From contig JACQZN010000056.1 in the NCBI GenBank assembly GCA_016213845.1, positions 19,185 to 83,184 on the forward strand: DNA of 64,000 nt. Reading direction: 5' to 3'. The translations under genes were made by a program, and so were the position numbers. The stretch comes from Candidatus Wallbacteria bacterium. GTDB taxonomy: Bacteria > Muiribacteriota > UBA6191 > JACPRK01. Below, piece by piece: positions 51,307 to 59,046 of the stretch. A model generated the notes under the pieces. That model ran no database searches. It had not been told where the DNA came from and saw nothing but the letters and a program-made list of their open reading frames with translations. The first letter of the stretch is position 1, and each line of letters opens with the position of its first letter.

Positions 51307-52599
51307 ATGCACCCCTACAAGCGCCGCATCGCCCTCGTGGACGGCTGCCGAACCCCCTTCGTCAAGGCGGGCACCGACTATGCCGACATGACCGCGGCCG
51401 ACCTGGCTCGCATCCCCGCTGGTGAGCTCTTCCAGCGCACCGGCCTCGACCCCGAGGAAGTCGACGCCTGCGTCTTCGGAGCCGTCATCGCCGATCCCTT
51501 CGCGCCCAACCTGGCTCGCGAGGTCGTCTTCCGCGCGGGCCTCCCCCGCCGGCTCGAGGCCTTCACCGTCAATCGCGCCTGCGCCAGCTCCAACCAGGCC
51601 ATCACCAGCGGCGCCGACCTGATCGCCCAGGGCCTCGCAGACGTCGTCCTGGCCGGCGGCGCCGAGGCCACTTCTCAAGCCCCGATCCTCTGGTCCCGCC
51701 CTGTCGCCAAGGCGCTGCTCGCAGCCTCGAAGGCCCGCTCCATGCTGCAGCGCGTCACCGCCTTCCGGAAGGTCCGCCCAAGGGACCTTCTCCCCGTCCC
51801 GCCTGCCATCGCCGAGGCCTTCACCGGCCTTTCCATGGGCGAATCGTGCGAGAAGATGGCCCGCGAAAACGGTATCCTCCGCGCCGAGCAGGACCAGCTC
51901 GCCGTCACCAGCCACCAGCGAGCCGCTGCCGCCACCGCCGACGGCCGCCTCGGCAGAGACATCGTGCCCGTCTTTCCCCCGCCCCGTTTCTCCCCCTGCG
52001 TGGCCGAGGACTCCAACGTCCGCAAGGATGCCAACCTCGAGGCAATGGCCGCCCTGAAGCCGGTCTTCGACCGTCGATTCGGCACCCTCACGGCAGGCAA
52101 CTCTTCTCCGCTCACCGACGGCGCCTCGGCGGTCCTGCTGATGGGCGAGGACAAGGCGCGGGCCCTGGGCTGCCGGCCTCTCGGCTTCCTGCGAAGTTAC
52201 GCCTACGCGGCGCTCGATCCATTCGATCAGCTCCTGCAGGGTCCCGCCTTCGCCATCCCTAAGGCGCTGGAGCGAGCCGGCGTCACCCTGGCCGACATGG
52301 ACCTGGTCGAGATGCACGAAGCCTTCGCCGCCCAGGTCCTCTCCAACCTGCAGGCCCTGGCCAGCGACCGCTTCGCCCAGGAGCGCCTGGGCCGCCCCAA
52401 GCGCGTCGGCGTCATCGACCCCGTCCGCCTGAATCCGATGGGAGGCTCCATCGCCATCGGCCACCCCTTCGGCGCGACCGGCGCCCGGCTCTGCATACAG
52501 TTACTTCGAGAGATGGAACGCCGCGGCGCCCAGCTCGGCCTGGTCAGCGTCTGCGCCGCGGGCGGCATCGGTGCCGCGATGGTCTGGGAGCGGGAGTGA
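51307..52599 (+). CDS. Acetyl-CoA acyltransferase (thiolase), FadI/FadA type
   Basis: The 430-residue thiolase has the acyl-binding C92 in NRACASSNQA, EMHEAFAAQ, GHPFGATGARL and the second catalytic Cys in VCAAGGIGAA. The length and the loop after the first Cys fit the FadI-like branch, which cleaves 3-ketoacyl-CoA with CoA in fatty-acid beta-oxidation. It lies 7 bp before the FadJ/FadB-like gene and forms the beta subunit of the trifunctional-type pair. Confidence 0.93.
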   Translation: MHPYKRRIALVDGCRTPFVKAGTDYADMTAADLARIPAGELFQRTGLDPEEVDACVFGAVIADPFAPNLAREVVFRAGLPRRLEAFTVNRACASSNQAITSGADLIAQGLADVVLAGGAEATSQAPILWSRPVAKALLAASKARSMLQRVTAFRKVRPRDLLPVPPAIAEAFTGLSMGESCEKMARENGILRAEQDQLAVTSHQRAAAATADGRLGRDIVPVFPPPRFSPCVAEDSNVRKDANLEAMAALKPVFDRRFGTLTAGNSSPLTDGASAVLLMGEDKARALGCRPLGFLRSYAYAALDPFDQLLQGPAFAIPKALERAGVTLADMDLVEMHEAFAAQVLSNLQALASDRFAQERLGRPKRVGVIDPVRLNPMGGSIAIGHPFGATGARLCIQLLREMERRGAQLGLVSVCAAGGIGAAMVWERE

Positions 52600-52606
52600 G
52601 GTCCAC

Positions 52607-54736
52607 GTGAGCAGCTGGTCCATCTCGGTCGACGACGCGGGCGTCGCCTCTCTCACCCTGGACTGCCCGGGCTCGAAGCTCAACATCCTCTCGCGAGACG
52701 TCTTCCAGCAGCTCGACGACGCCCTGAGCGAGCTCTCCCGCCGGCGCGACATCCGCGGCCTGCTGCTGACGAGCGGCAAGCCGGACAACTTCGTCGCAGG
52801 CGCCAACATCGAAGAGTTCCTCCAGCTCCCGAGCGCCGCCGAGGCCTCCGAGGCCAGCCGGCTCGCCCAGGCCGTGTTCCAGCGCTTCGAGAGCCTTCCC
52901 TATCCCAGCGTGGCCGCCATCCACGGCGTCTGCCTGGGCGGCGGGCTCGAGCTGGTGCTGGCCTGCACCGCCCGCGTCGCCACCGACAGCCCGAAGACCT
53001 CGCTGGCCGCCCCCGAGGTAAAACTCGGCCTCATCCCGGGCGCCGGCGGCACCCAGCGCCTGCCGCGGGCCGTCGGGCTCGCCAACGCGCTCGACCTCAA
53101 CATGTCCGGCCGCACCATCGGCGCGCGACAGGCGCTGAAGATGGGCCTGGTCGCGGCGGTCGCCCCGCCGGAACATCTGGCGGCGGCTGCCCGGCGCGAG
53201 CTGGCCCGGCTCCAGCGTCAAGAGCCCGCAGGCTCGCCGCCGCTCGGCGCCCGGCTGAAGCGCTGGGCCCTGGAGGCGAACCCCTTCGGCCGCATCCTCC
53301 TCTACCGCCAGGCCGCCAAGCAGCTCGAGAAGACGGGCAGTCACTACCCCGCCCCCCGCTACGCGCTCGAGGCCATGCGCGCCGGCGTCGAACACGGACC
53401 GGCGGAGGGTTTCAGGACCGAGTCGCGCCTCTTCGGCGAACTCGCTCTGACTCAAACGAGCCGCGAGCTGATTCGGCTCTTCTTTGCCACCAACGAGACC
53501 AAGAAGGACACCGGGGTTTCGGATCGTTCGGTCCAGCCGGCCCAGGTCCAGCGGCTGGGGGTCGTCGGCTGCGGTTTCATGGGCGCCGGCATCGCCCAGG
53601 TCGCCTGCGAGCGAGGCACACCCGTCCGCATGCACGACGTCAATCCGGGCATGCTCGGCAAGGCCCTCGCCGGCTGCCACTCGGCCTTCGCCTCGAAGCT
53701 CACCCGCAAGCGAATGACCCCGCAGCAAGCGCAGCAGTCGATGGACCTTCTCTCCGTCACCACCGACCTGACCGGCTTCCAGCGCGCCGACCTCGTCATC
53801 GAGGCCGTCTTCGAGGACCTCGAGACCAAGCAGAAAGTGCTCCGCGACCTCGAGTCGGTGATGCACCCGCGCGCCGTCTTCGCGTCCAACACCTCCAGCA
53901 TCCCGATCGCCAAGATTGCCCAGGCCTCCCGCCGACCCGAGCAGATCCTCGGAATGCACTTCTTCTCGCCGGTGCCGAGAATGCCGTTGCTCGAGGTCAT
54001 CGTCACCGACCGCACCGCGCCCTGGGTGACGGCCACCGCGGTCGCCTACGGCAAGGAGATGGGCAAGACGGTCATCGTCGTGCGCGACGGGTGCGGCTTC
54101 TACACCAGCCGGGTGCTCGCCTTCTACCTGAACGAGGCCGCGTTGATGGTCGAGGAAGGCGCCGACATTGCAGCCATCGATCGCGCCATGTGCGAGTTCG
54201 GCTTCCCCGTCGGCCCGTTCACGCTGCTGGACGAGGTCGGGCTCGACATCGGCGCTCACGTGACGCGCGTCATGCAGGGCGGCTTCGGGGAGCGCCTCCG
54301 CGCTGCGGCCACCTTCGGCAATGTCACCGGCGCCGGCCGGCTGGGACGCAAGAACAAGAAGGGTTTCTACACCTATGGCCGGGGCAAGAAGACCGTGGAC
54401 CCGAGCGTCTACGATCTTCTCCCCGGTGGCAGGAACCGCACACAGCTTGCGACCCGAGACATCCAGCAGCGCCTTTGGCTCATCTTCGCCGCCGAGTGCG
54501 TGCGCTGCCTGGAGGAGCAGGTCCTGGCCCGCCCGCGCGACGGCGACCTCGGCGCCGTACTCGGCCTGGGTTTCCCTCCCTTCCTCGGCGGTCCCTTCCG
54601 CTACATGGACTTCATCGGCCCCCAGCAGATCGCCCGCGACCTCGAGCAGCTCTCCACGCGCCACGGCCCGCGCCTGGCCCCACCCGCCCTCCTGAAGTCG
54701 ATGGCCGCCGAAGCCAAGAAGTTCTTCCCCCTCTGA
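52607..54736 (+). CDS. Multifunctional enoyl-CoA hydratase/3-hydroxyacyl-CoA dehydrogenase (FadJ/FadB type)
   Basis: The protein has 709 residues. The N-terminal crotonase domain (about 1-190) has FVAGANIEEF, GGGLELVLAC and APEVKLGLIPGAGG with both catalytic glutamates. The dehydrogenase half starts at the NAD motif GCGFMGAGIA (about 321), then GMHFFSPVPRMPLLEV with the catalytic His, and FYTSRVLAFYLNEA. Two C-terminal 3HCDH domains follow. I chose the GTG at 52607 since GGGAG/GAGG is upstream and the longer ATG frame at 52571 overlaps the thiolase. It is the alpha subunit partner of the thiolase. Confidence 0.93.
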   Translation: MSSWSISVDDAGVASLTLDCPGSKLNILSRDVFQQLDDALSELSRRRDIRGLLLTSGKPDNFVAGANIEEFLQLPSAAEASEASRLAQAVFQRFESLPYPSVAAIHGVCLGGGLELVLACTARVATDSPKTSLAAPEVKLGLIPGAGGTQRLPRAVGLANALDLNMSGRTIGARQALKMGLVAAVAPPEHLAAAARRELARLQRQEPAGSPPLGARLKRWALEANPFGRILLYRQAAKQLEKTGSHYPAPRYALEAMRAGVEHGPAEGFRTESRLFGELALTQTSRELIRLFFATNETKKDTGVSDRSVQPAQVQRLGVVGCGFMGAGIAQVACERGTPVRMHDVNPGMLGKALAGCHSAFASKLTRKRMTPQQAQQSMDLLSVTTDLTGFQRADLVIEAVFEDLETKQKVLRDLESVMHPRAVFASNTSSIPIAKIAQASRRPEQILGMHFFSPVPRMPLLEVIVTDRTAPWVTATAVAYGKEMGKTVIVVRDGCGFYTSRVLAFYLNEAALMVEEGADIAAIDRAMCEFGFPVGPFTLLDEVGLDIGAHVTRVMQGGFGERLRAAATFGNVTGAGRLGRKNKKGFYTYGRGKKTVDPSVYDLLPGGRNRTQLATRDIQQRLWLIFAAECVRCLEEQVLARPRDGDLGAVLGLGFPPFLGGPFRYMDFIGPQQIARDLEQLSTRHGPRLAPPALLKSMAAEAKKFFPL

Positions 54737-54746
54737 CCCCCCTTCG

Positions 54747-54781
54747 CGCCTCACCTCTCGAGCCTCGAGCCTCGAGCCTCA
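54747..54781 (-). repeat. 35-base stop-codon-associated repeat (copy 2)
   Basis: On the minus strand it begins with the TGA stop of the kinase gene at 54779-57250, followed by GAGGCTC heptamers. It matches 43087-43121 at 31 of 35 positions. Confidence 0.8.
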
Positions 54782-57250
54782 TTTCTCATTCTTCTCCAGC
54801 CTCACGACGGCCAGCCCGAACGTGTCGCGGATGACGAAGGCGAGGAGGCGATCGGCGACGGACACGGCAGAGACCATGCGCGAGTTGCCCGGGGGCATCG
54901 CGACCCGTGCAAAGGGCTTCCAGCTCAGCCCGTCGGGGCTCCGGGAGCAGACGATGTCGGAGTAGGTCTGGGCAAGCCCCTGATCGAAGGCGCACATCGC
55001 AAACCGTCCGTTCAGGATGGCGGTGCTGGGTGACTTCCCGATCGAGACGTCCGGGAACGGGTCCAGCCTCCGAGAGAAGGTCTCCCCGCCATCGGTGCTC
55101 GCCACCGCCGACAGGCTGCCTCGGGCTTCGAACGATGCAACCACGGTGTCTCGCAGAACGGCGACGTCGACGTCGGCGGGCTCCTCCTTCGCCGGAGACA
55201 GCACTACCGGAGGACTCCATCGACCGCTGGCGGGCTCGCGGGTCGACGTGACCACGATCTCCTTGCCGACGTTCGGCCTGGCGTCGATGAAGCAGAGCAG
55301 CCTCTCCCGGCTGCGGGCCAGCGTGTAGCTCTTCGTGCTCGGCGGCAGCGAGGGCTGCACGACCGGCGGCTCGGGCTGGGCCGCCCCCGCAGGCCACCGA
55401 ACCCACCCCATCCGGTCCCCAGGCCCCGCCACGCCCATCACGATCTCGAACCCACCCTCGGCGCGCCCGGTGAGCGCGACACCAGCCGTGGAACCACCGC
55501 CCCAGGAGCGCGCGGCGGCCCAGCTCCGGCTGCCCGCGTCCCAGAGGCGCAGCACCGTTCGCCGGTTTGCGAACGACCCGTCGCCCGACACCCACCCCGC
55601 GAGTACGGAGTCTCCGTCGAACGCGAGAGCCGGCCCCTTGTGTACCAGGCCACCCGTGGCGAGCCACTCGAGCTCGCCCCAGGACTCCCCCCGATCTGGG
55701 CTCGAGATGCAGCCGATGTTCTGATCCGACGAGGCCGTTTCCGAGCGGAAGAGCGCATGAACGGAGTCACCGGATACACCGACTCTCACCCCCTCCATCT
55801 TCTTGCCCTGAGCGTTGTTCACCAGGACGGTCGAGTTGGCGACCGTCAGCCGGCCCAGCGTTTCGAACGAGAGCTCGTGTCGCGACGCGCCCGAGCGCAG
55901 CTGGAGCACGTAGGCCTTTGCCGGCTCCAGGCCCGGCAGCTCCACTCGCAGGGCGTCGCCCCCCACGCGCTGCACCCTCTCGTTTCCGCCCGCTGCTGGC
56001 CGCACCGCAACGTCGAAGGCCGCACCCGGCGCTGCCGTCAGCCAGAGCCGAGCGCCGTCGGCCCGACGAGTCACGCGCGCACCTTTGAAGTCCACCAGGG
56101 GCGGCCTGGGCGCGGCGCCGGGAACGGTGGCCAGCGGCGCCTGCGCGGGCCCGGTCACGGCCCGGCTGGACATCGCCCAACCGGCCGCAAGCACCAGAGC
56201 CATCAGCGCCCCGGCCGCCGCTCCCAGCAGACGCCTGCTACCCGATGCCGGCCCTTGCGCGACCCGCGTGGCCCCGGGCGAAGTACGAGTGGCTCGCGCA
56301 GCGTCCGCAGCGGTCGTGCCTGAGCGAGAAGCCCGAGTGAGGCGCGGCCCCCCGCCGACTTGCGTGGCGGACGCCGGCCGCCGTCCGGACGCCATTTTCT
56401 GCACCACGGTCCGGTTCGCCTGGCCCGCTTCCGCGACATCGAAGTCGATCGCCGACAGCCGTTCGACCACATGGGCCGCCGAGCGCGGCCGGCTGGCCGG
56501 ATCGAACGCCAGGCAGGCCAGCAGAAGCTGGTCCAGCTCTAGCGGCAGCTCAGGACACACTTGCCTCGCCGGCTCCACCGCACCCTGGAGCTGCGCCCGG
56601 ATGACGTCGGCCGCGGTCTCACCCCCGAACGGCCGGCGGCCCGAGAAGACCTCGTACATCAGGACGCCCAGCGCATACACGTCGGCCTCCGGACCGGCCG
56701 TTCGTCCCTGGATCGCCTCCGGTGCCAGGTACCCCGGGGTTCCCAGGATGATGCCGGCCTCTGTGCGCACCGTCTGGCCCGGTCGATCCGACTTCGCAAG
56801 TCCGAAATCGCAGACCTTGGGGCAACCCTCCTGCGTCATCAGGACGTTTTCGGGCTTCAGGTCCCGGTGGACGATCCCGGCGCGATGGGCGTGCGCCAAC
56901 CCGGCCGCCACCTCGCCGGCGATCCGAATCGCCTCTGCCAGCGGCCGGATTCCGCCCGTCCCCAGCCGGTCGCGCAGGCAGCCGCCGGCGGCCAGCTCCG
57001 AGACCAGGAATGGGCGGTCGCCCGCGAAGCCGAAGTCGAAGAGCGCCAGCAGGTTGGCGTGCGAGAGGCTTGCCTGGATCTTGGCCTCGCGCAGGAAGCG
57101 CGCGCGAGTCTCCTGCTGGTCGAAGAGTCCCGGCGCCAGCACCTTCACCGCCACTTCCCGGCCCAGCCCCAGCTGCACGGCGCGATAGACTGTCCCGGAG
57201 GCGCCCGCCCCCAGCTCCTTGCCCAGCCTATAGCCCGCGATTTCGATCAC
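54779..57250 (-). CDS. Ser/Thr protein kinase with extracytoplasmic Asp-box (sialidase-like) region
   Basis: The protein has 823 residues. The kinase domain (about 1-280) has GAGASGTVYRA, VAVKVL, HRDLKPEN (about 127-134), DFGLAK and GYLAPEA. After a linker there is one membrane helix (about 338-357), then a Fn3/Ig-like region. A propeller-like region follows with Asp-box motifs SSPDRGESW, STDGGETF and SRSPDGLSW. These are typical of sialidase/BNR propellers but without the sialidase catalytic residues in view, so ligand sensing is more likely. The GTG at 57250 gives a normal kinase start. It is the last gene of the pseudopilin cluster and may respond to a surface signal. Confidence 0.83.
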   Translation of the reverse strand: MIEIAGYRLGKELGAGASGTVYRAVQLGLGREVAVKVLAPGLFDQQETRARFLREAKIQASLSHANLLALFDFGFAGDRPFLVSELAAGGCLRDRLGTGGIRPLAEAIRIAGEVAAGLAHAHRAGIVHRDLKPENVLMTQEGCPKVCDFGLAKSDRPGQTVRTEAGIILGTPGYLAPEAIQGRTAGPEADVYALGVLMYEVFSGRRPFGGETAADVIRAQLQGAVEPARQVCPELPLELDQLLLACLAFDPASRPRSAAHVVERLSAIDFDVAEAGQANRTVVQKMASGRRPASATQVGGGPRLTRASRSGTTAADAARATRTSPGATRVAQGPASGSRRLLGAAAGALMALVLAAGWAMSSRAVTGPAQAPLATVPGAAPRPPLVDFKGARVTRRADGARLWLTAAPGAAFDVAVRPAAGGNERVQRVGGDALRVELPGLEPAKAYVLQLRSGASRHELSFETLGRLTVANSTVLVNNAQGKKMEGVRVGVSGDSVHALFRSETASSDQNIGCISSPDRGESWGELEWLATGGLVHKGPALAFDGDSVLAGWVSGDGSFANRRTVLRLWDAGSRSWAAARSWGGGSTAGVALTGRAEGGFEIVMGVAGPGDRMGWVRWPAGAAQPEPPVVQPSLPPSTKSYTLARSRERLLCFIDARPNVGKEIVVTSTREPASGRWSPPVVLSPAKEEPADVDVAVLRDTVVASFEARGSLSAVASTDGGETFSRRLDPFPDVSIGKSPSTAILNGRFAMCAFDQGLAQTYSDIVCSRSPDGLSWKPFARVAMPPGNSRMVSAVSVADRLLAFVIRDTFGLAVVRLEKNEK

Positions 57251-57269
57251 GGGACCATGGTAGCGCCTC

Positions 57270-58361
57270 TTACGGCCGAGCCACCCATCGCAGGCGGTGC
57301 GGGGGCGACTGGAGCCAGGGAGGGTAGACCCGCCGGCCCAGCAGCAGGCGCCGCTCATCGATGGCGTTGCCGGCATCGGGCTCGGTCATGTCGACGGTGA
57401 GCTGGACGGCACTCTTCACCAGCTCCATCCCGACGCTGGGCTGGCCGGGATGGGCGGCGAACTCGAGGCTGGCGATCACGCTGAGCACTTCCACGCCCCC
57501 CGAGACGATCGCCTCGGCCCCTCGCTCCACGGTCCACCGCCAGACCGATCCCTTGGGCCGGTCCTGGGTCCCGACCACGTAGTGCGTGTAGATTGCCCAG
57601 CCCTCGGCCCGGAAGATGGCCACGAAGACCCGCTCGACCGGTCCCGAGGCCGGGTAGACGATCAGCGATACGGTCTCCTCGTAGGCTCGGGTCCACCCCG
57701 CCGCCACGGGCTCCAGCTCCGGAAAGCCGTGCGGCTCCAGGTCGTCGTCGGCGCTATTGAACCTGGGCGGCCAGGGATTGTGCTCCCAGCCGTTCGGCAT
57801 CAACTTCCACCGCTTGATGTACTGCCCCGAATGCGGAACGTCGACTCCCTGCGGCTCGATGCTGACCAGCTGTCCGATCGGTTTCGGCAGCTCCGCAAAG
57901 TCGACCGTGCTCCCCGGAAACCCGATCGCCCGCAGCACCTTCTCCGGCAGCAGGATCGGCGCATCTCCCCTGGACCTGGCATCCCTGAGGTCCCTCTCCA
58001 GCTCGGCGAACAGCACCTGTATCTTCCCCATCCCCACCAGCGACGCTGCCTCGTGTGACCCGATCCTCAGGTGCGTCACCGCCGCCCACATCCCCGTCAC
58101 CAGCAATCCCGCAAACAGCGCCCCCGCGATCACCACCTCGACCACCGTGAAGCCCTTGCGGGCTCGAAGAAGACAGAAGGTGGAAGATAGAAGAAGGAAG
58201 GTGGAGGCCCCCGCCGATCCGCTCATCCTGTGCCCCCCGCTCATCCTGTGCCCCCCGCTCATCCTGAGCTTGTCGAAGGATGCCCCAGCCCCAGCCCGTG
58301 CCCCAGCCCGAGCGGCACTCCTCCCCCACCCGGCGCTATCTCGGAACACTGACGTCCTCAT
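57270..58361 (-). CDS. Pseudopilin-like protein (PilW/GspJ type) with abnormally long leader
   Basis: The pseudopilin motif RKG-FTVVEVVIAGALF is clear, but it begins only at residue 71 of the frame. Normal prepilin leaders have about 6-20 residues. The long leader is encoded by repeat DNA: an 18-bp tandem repeat, a dispersed palindrome and a homopurine tract. The mature part (about 290 residues) has a helix and a beta-rich globular domain, as in minor pilins of the type IV pilus or type II secretion. The start may lie at an internal Met (for example residue 46), or the true leader may be disrupted. It lies between the PilV-like gene and the kinase gene. Confidence 0.75.
   Translation of the reverse strand: MRTSVFRDSAGWGRSAARAGARAGAGASFDKLRMSGGHRMSGGHRMSGSAGASTFLLLSSTFCLLRARKGFTVVEVVIAGALFAGLLVTGMWAAVTHLRIGSHEAASLVGMGKIQVLFAELERDLRDARSRGDAPILLPEKVLRAIGFPGSTVDFAELPKPIGQLVSIEPQGVDVPHSGQYIKRWKLMPNGWEHNPWPPRFNSADDDLEPHGFPELEPVAAGWTRAYEETVSLIVYPASGPVERVFVAIFRAEGWAIYTHYVVGTQDRPKGSVWRWTVERGAEAIVSGGVEVLSVIASLEFAAHPGQPSVGMELVKSAVQLTVDMTEPDAGNAIDERRLLLGRRVYPPWLQSPPHRLRWVARP
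58219..58281. repeat. 18-bp tandem repeat plus dispersed palindrome in the pseudopilin leader
   Basis: CCGCTCATCCTGTGCCCC is repeated exactly at 58219-58236 and 58237-58254, and a third copy starts at 58255. It runs into ATCCTGAGCTTGTCGAAGGAT (58261-58281), a dispersed palindromic repeat. A homopurine tract occupies 58165-58206. All are inside the 5' part of the pseudopilin reading frame. Confidence 0.9.
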
Positions 58362-59046
58362 GTGAAATCAACGTATCGAGGAACAGCCGGCGCGTGGACT
58401 TGGCGTCGGCCAGGTTCGGTCCGTAATCGACCCGCACCCTCACTTCGACCAGGAACGGACTACGAACGTACGCCCCACCCAGGCGGAGCGGCGCCTGCAT
58501 GACCTGGAGATATCGGTGATAGCCAGGCCGCTCAGGCTGCAGCCGCATCCGGGACGCCTCGACGAGCGTCTGGCACGCGGCCAGCAGCGGAAACGAGCCC
58601 CCGCCTTGTCTCAGTCGCTCTTCCACGTCCACCCACTCGGGGAACTGGGGAAACGGGTTCTCGAGCGGCATCGGCGCCATCGCCGTAACCCCCGAGCGCC
58701 CTTCGGCGATCGCCCGCACCTGTTCCAGCAGCTCCGTGGCGAGGTTCGTGGCCACCAGCTCCATCCGGTCCATCGAGCTCTCCCGCGCCGACGTCCAGTT
58801 CATGAACGCGATCGCCACCAGCCCCAGCGCCAGCAGCGCGGTCGCGATCAGCGCCTCCACCAGCGTGAACCCCGCGCGCTGCTTCCAAACCCTGACGGAC
58901 TCTGGCCCATCCGAAGTCCTCCTGCCCCCCACGCAAAGGGGGGCCAGAGCCTGTCCTGAGCCTGCCGAAGGAGGGCCACTGACCCCTTGGCGGAGGTTTG
59001 GAGGCAGCACCTCCAACAGGACTGAGTACCACTTGTCGCTTCTCAC
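58336..59046 (-). CDS. Pseudopilin-like protein (PilV/GspI type) with repeat-containing leader
   Basis: The motif RAG-FTLVEALIATALLALG marks a prepilin, with cleavage after Gly 59. The first 58 residues include a stretch read from the dispersed repeat at 58953-58973 (PPSAGSGQALAP). The mature part has about 175 residues. GTG at 59046 overlaps the TGA of the preceding gene by four bases (GTGA), so coupling supports it, although a GTG at 58932 is possible. It overlaps the next gene by 26 bp. It belongs with the minor-pilin set at 57270-61304. Confidence 0.75.
   Translation of the reverse strand: MRSDKWYSVLLEVLPPNLRQGVSGPPSAGSGQALAPLCVGGRRTSDGPESVRVWKQRAGFTLVEALIATALLALGLVAIAFMNWTSARESSMDRMELVATNLATELLEQVRAIAEGRSGVTAMAPMPLENPFPQFPEWVDVEERLRQGGGSFPLLAACQTLVEASRMRLQPERPGYHRYLQVMQAPLRLGGAYVRSPFLVEVRVRVDYGPNLADAKSTRRLFLDTLISHEDVSVPR
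58953..58973. repeat. Dispersed palindromic repeat in the second pseudopilin leader
   Basis: GTCCTGAGCCTGCCGAAGGAG belongs to the same family as 58261-58281 and 31613-31633. It lies between the start codon and the pilin motif of the PilV-like gene. Confidence 0.7.

Noticed and set aside
52544..54754. 736-codon open frame on the minus strand
   Set aside because: It is antisense to the FadJ-like gene, which has all catalytic motifs.
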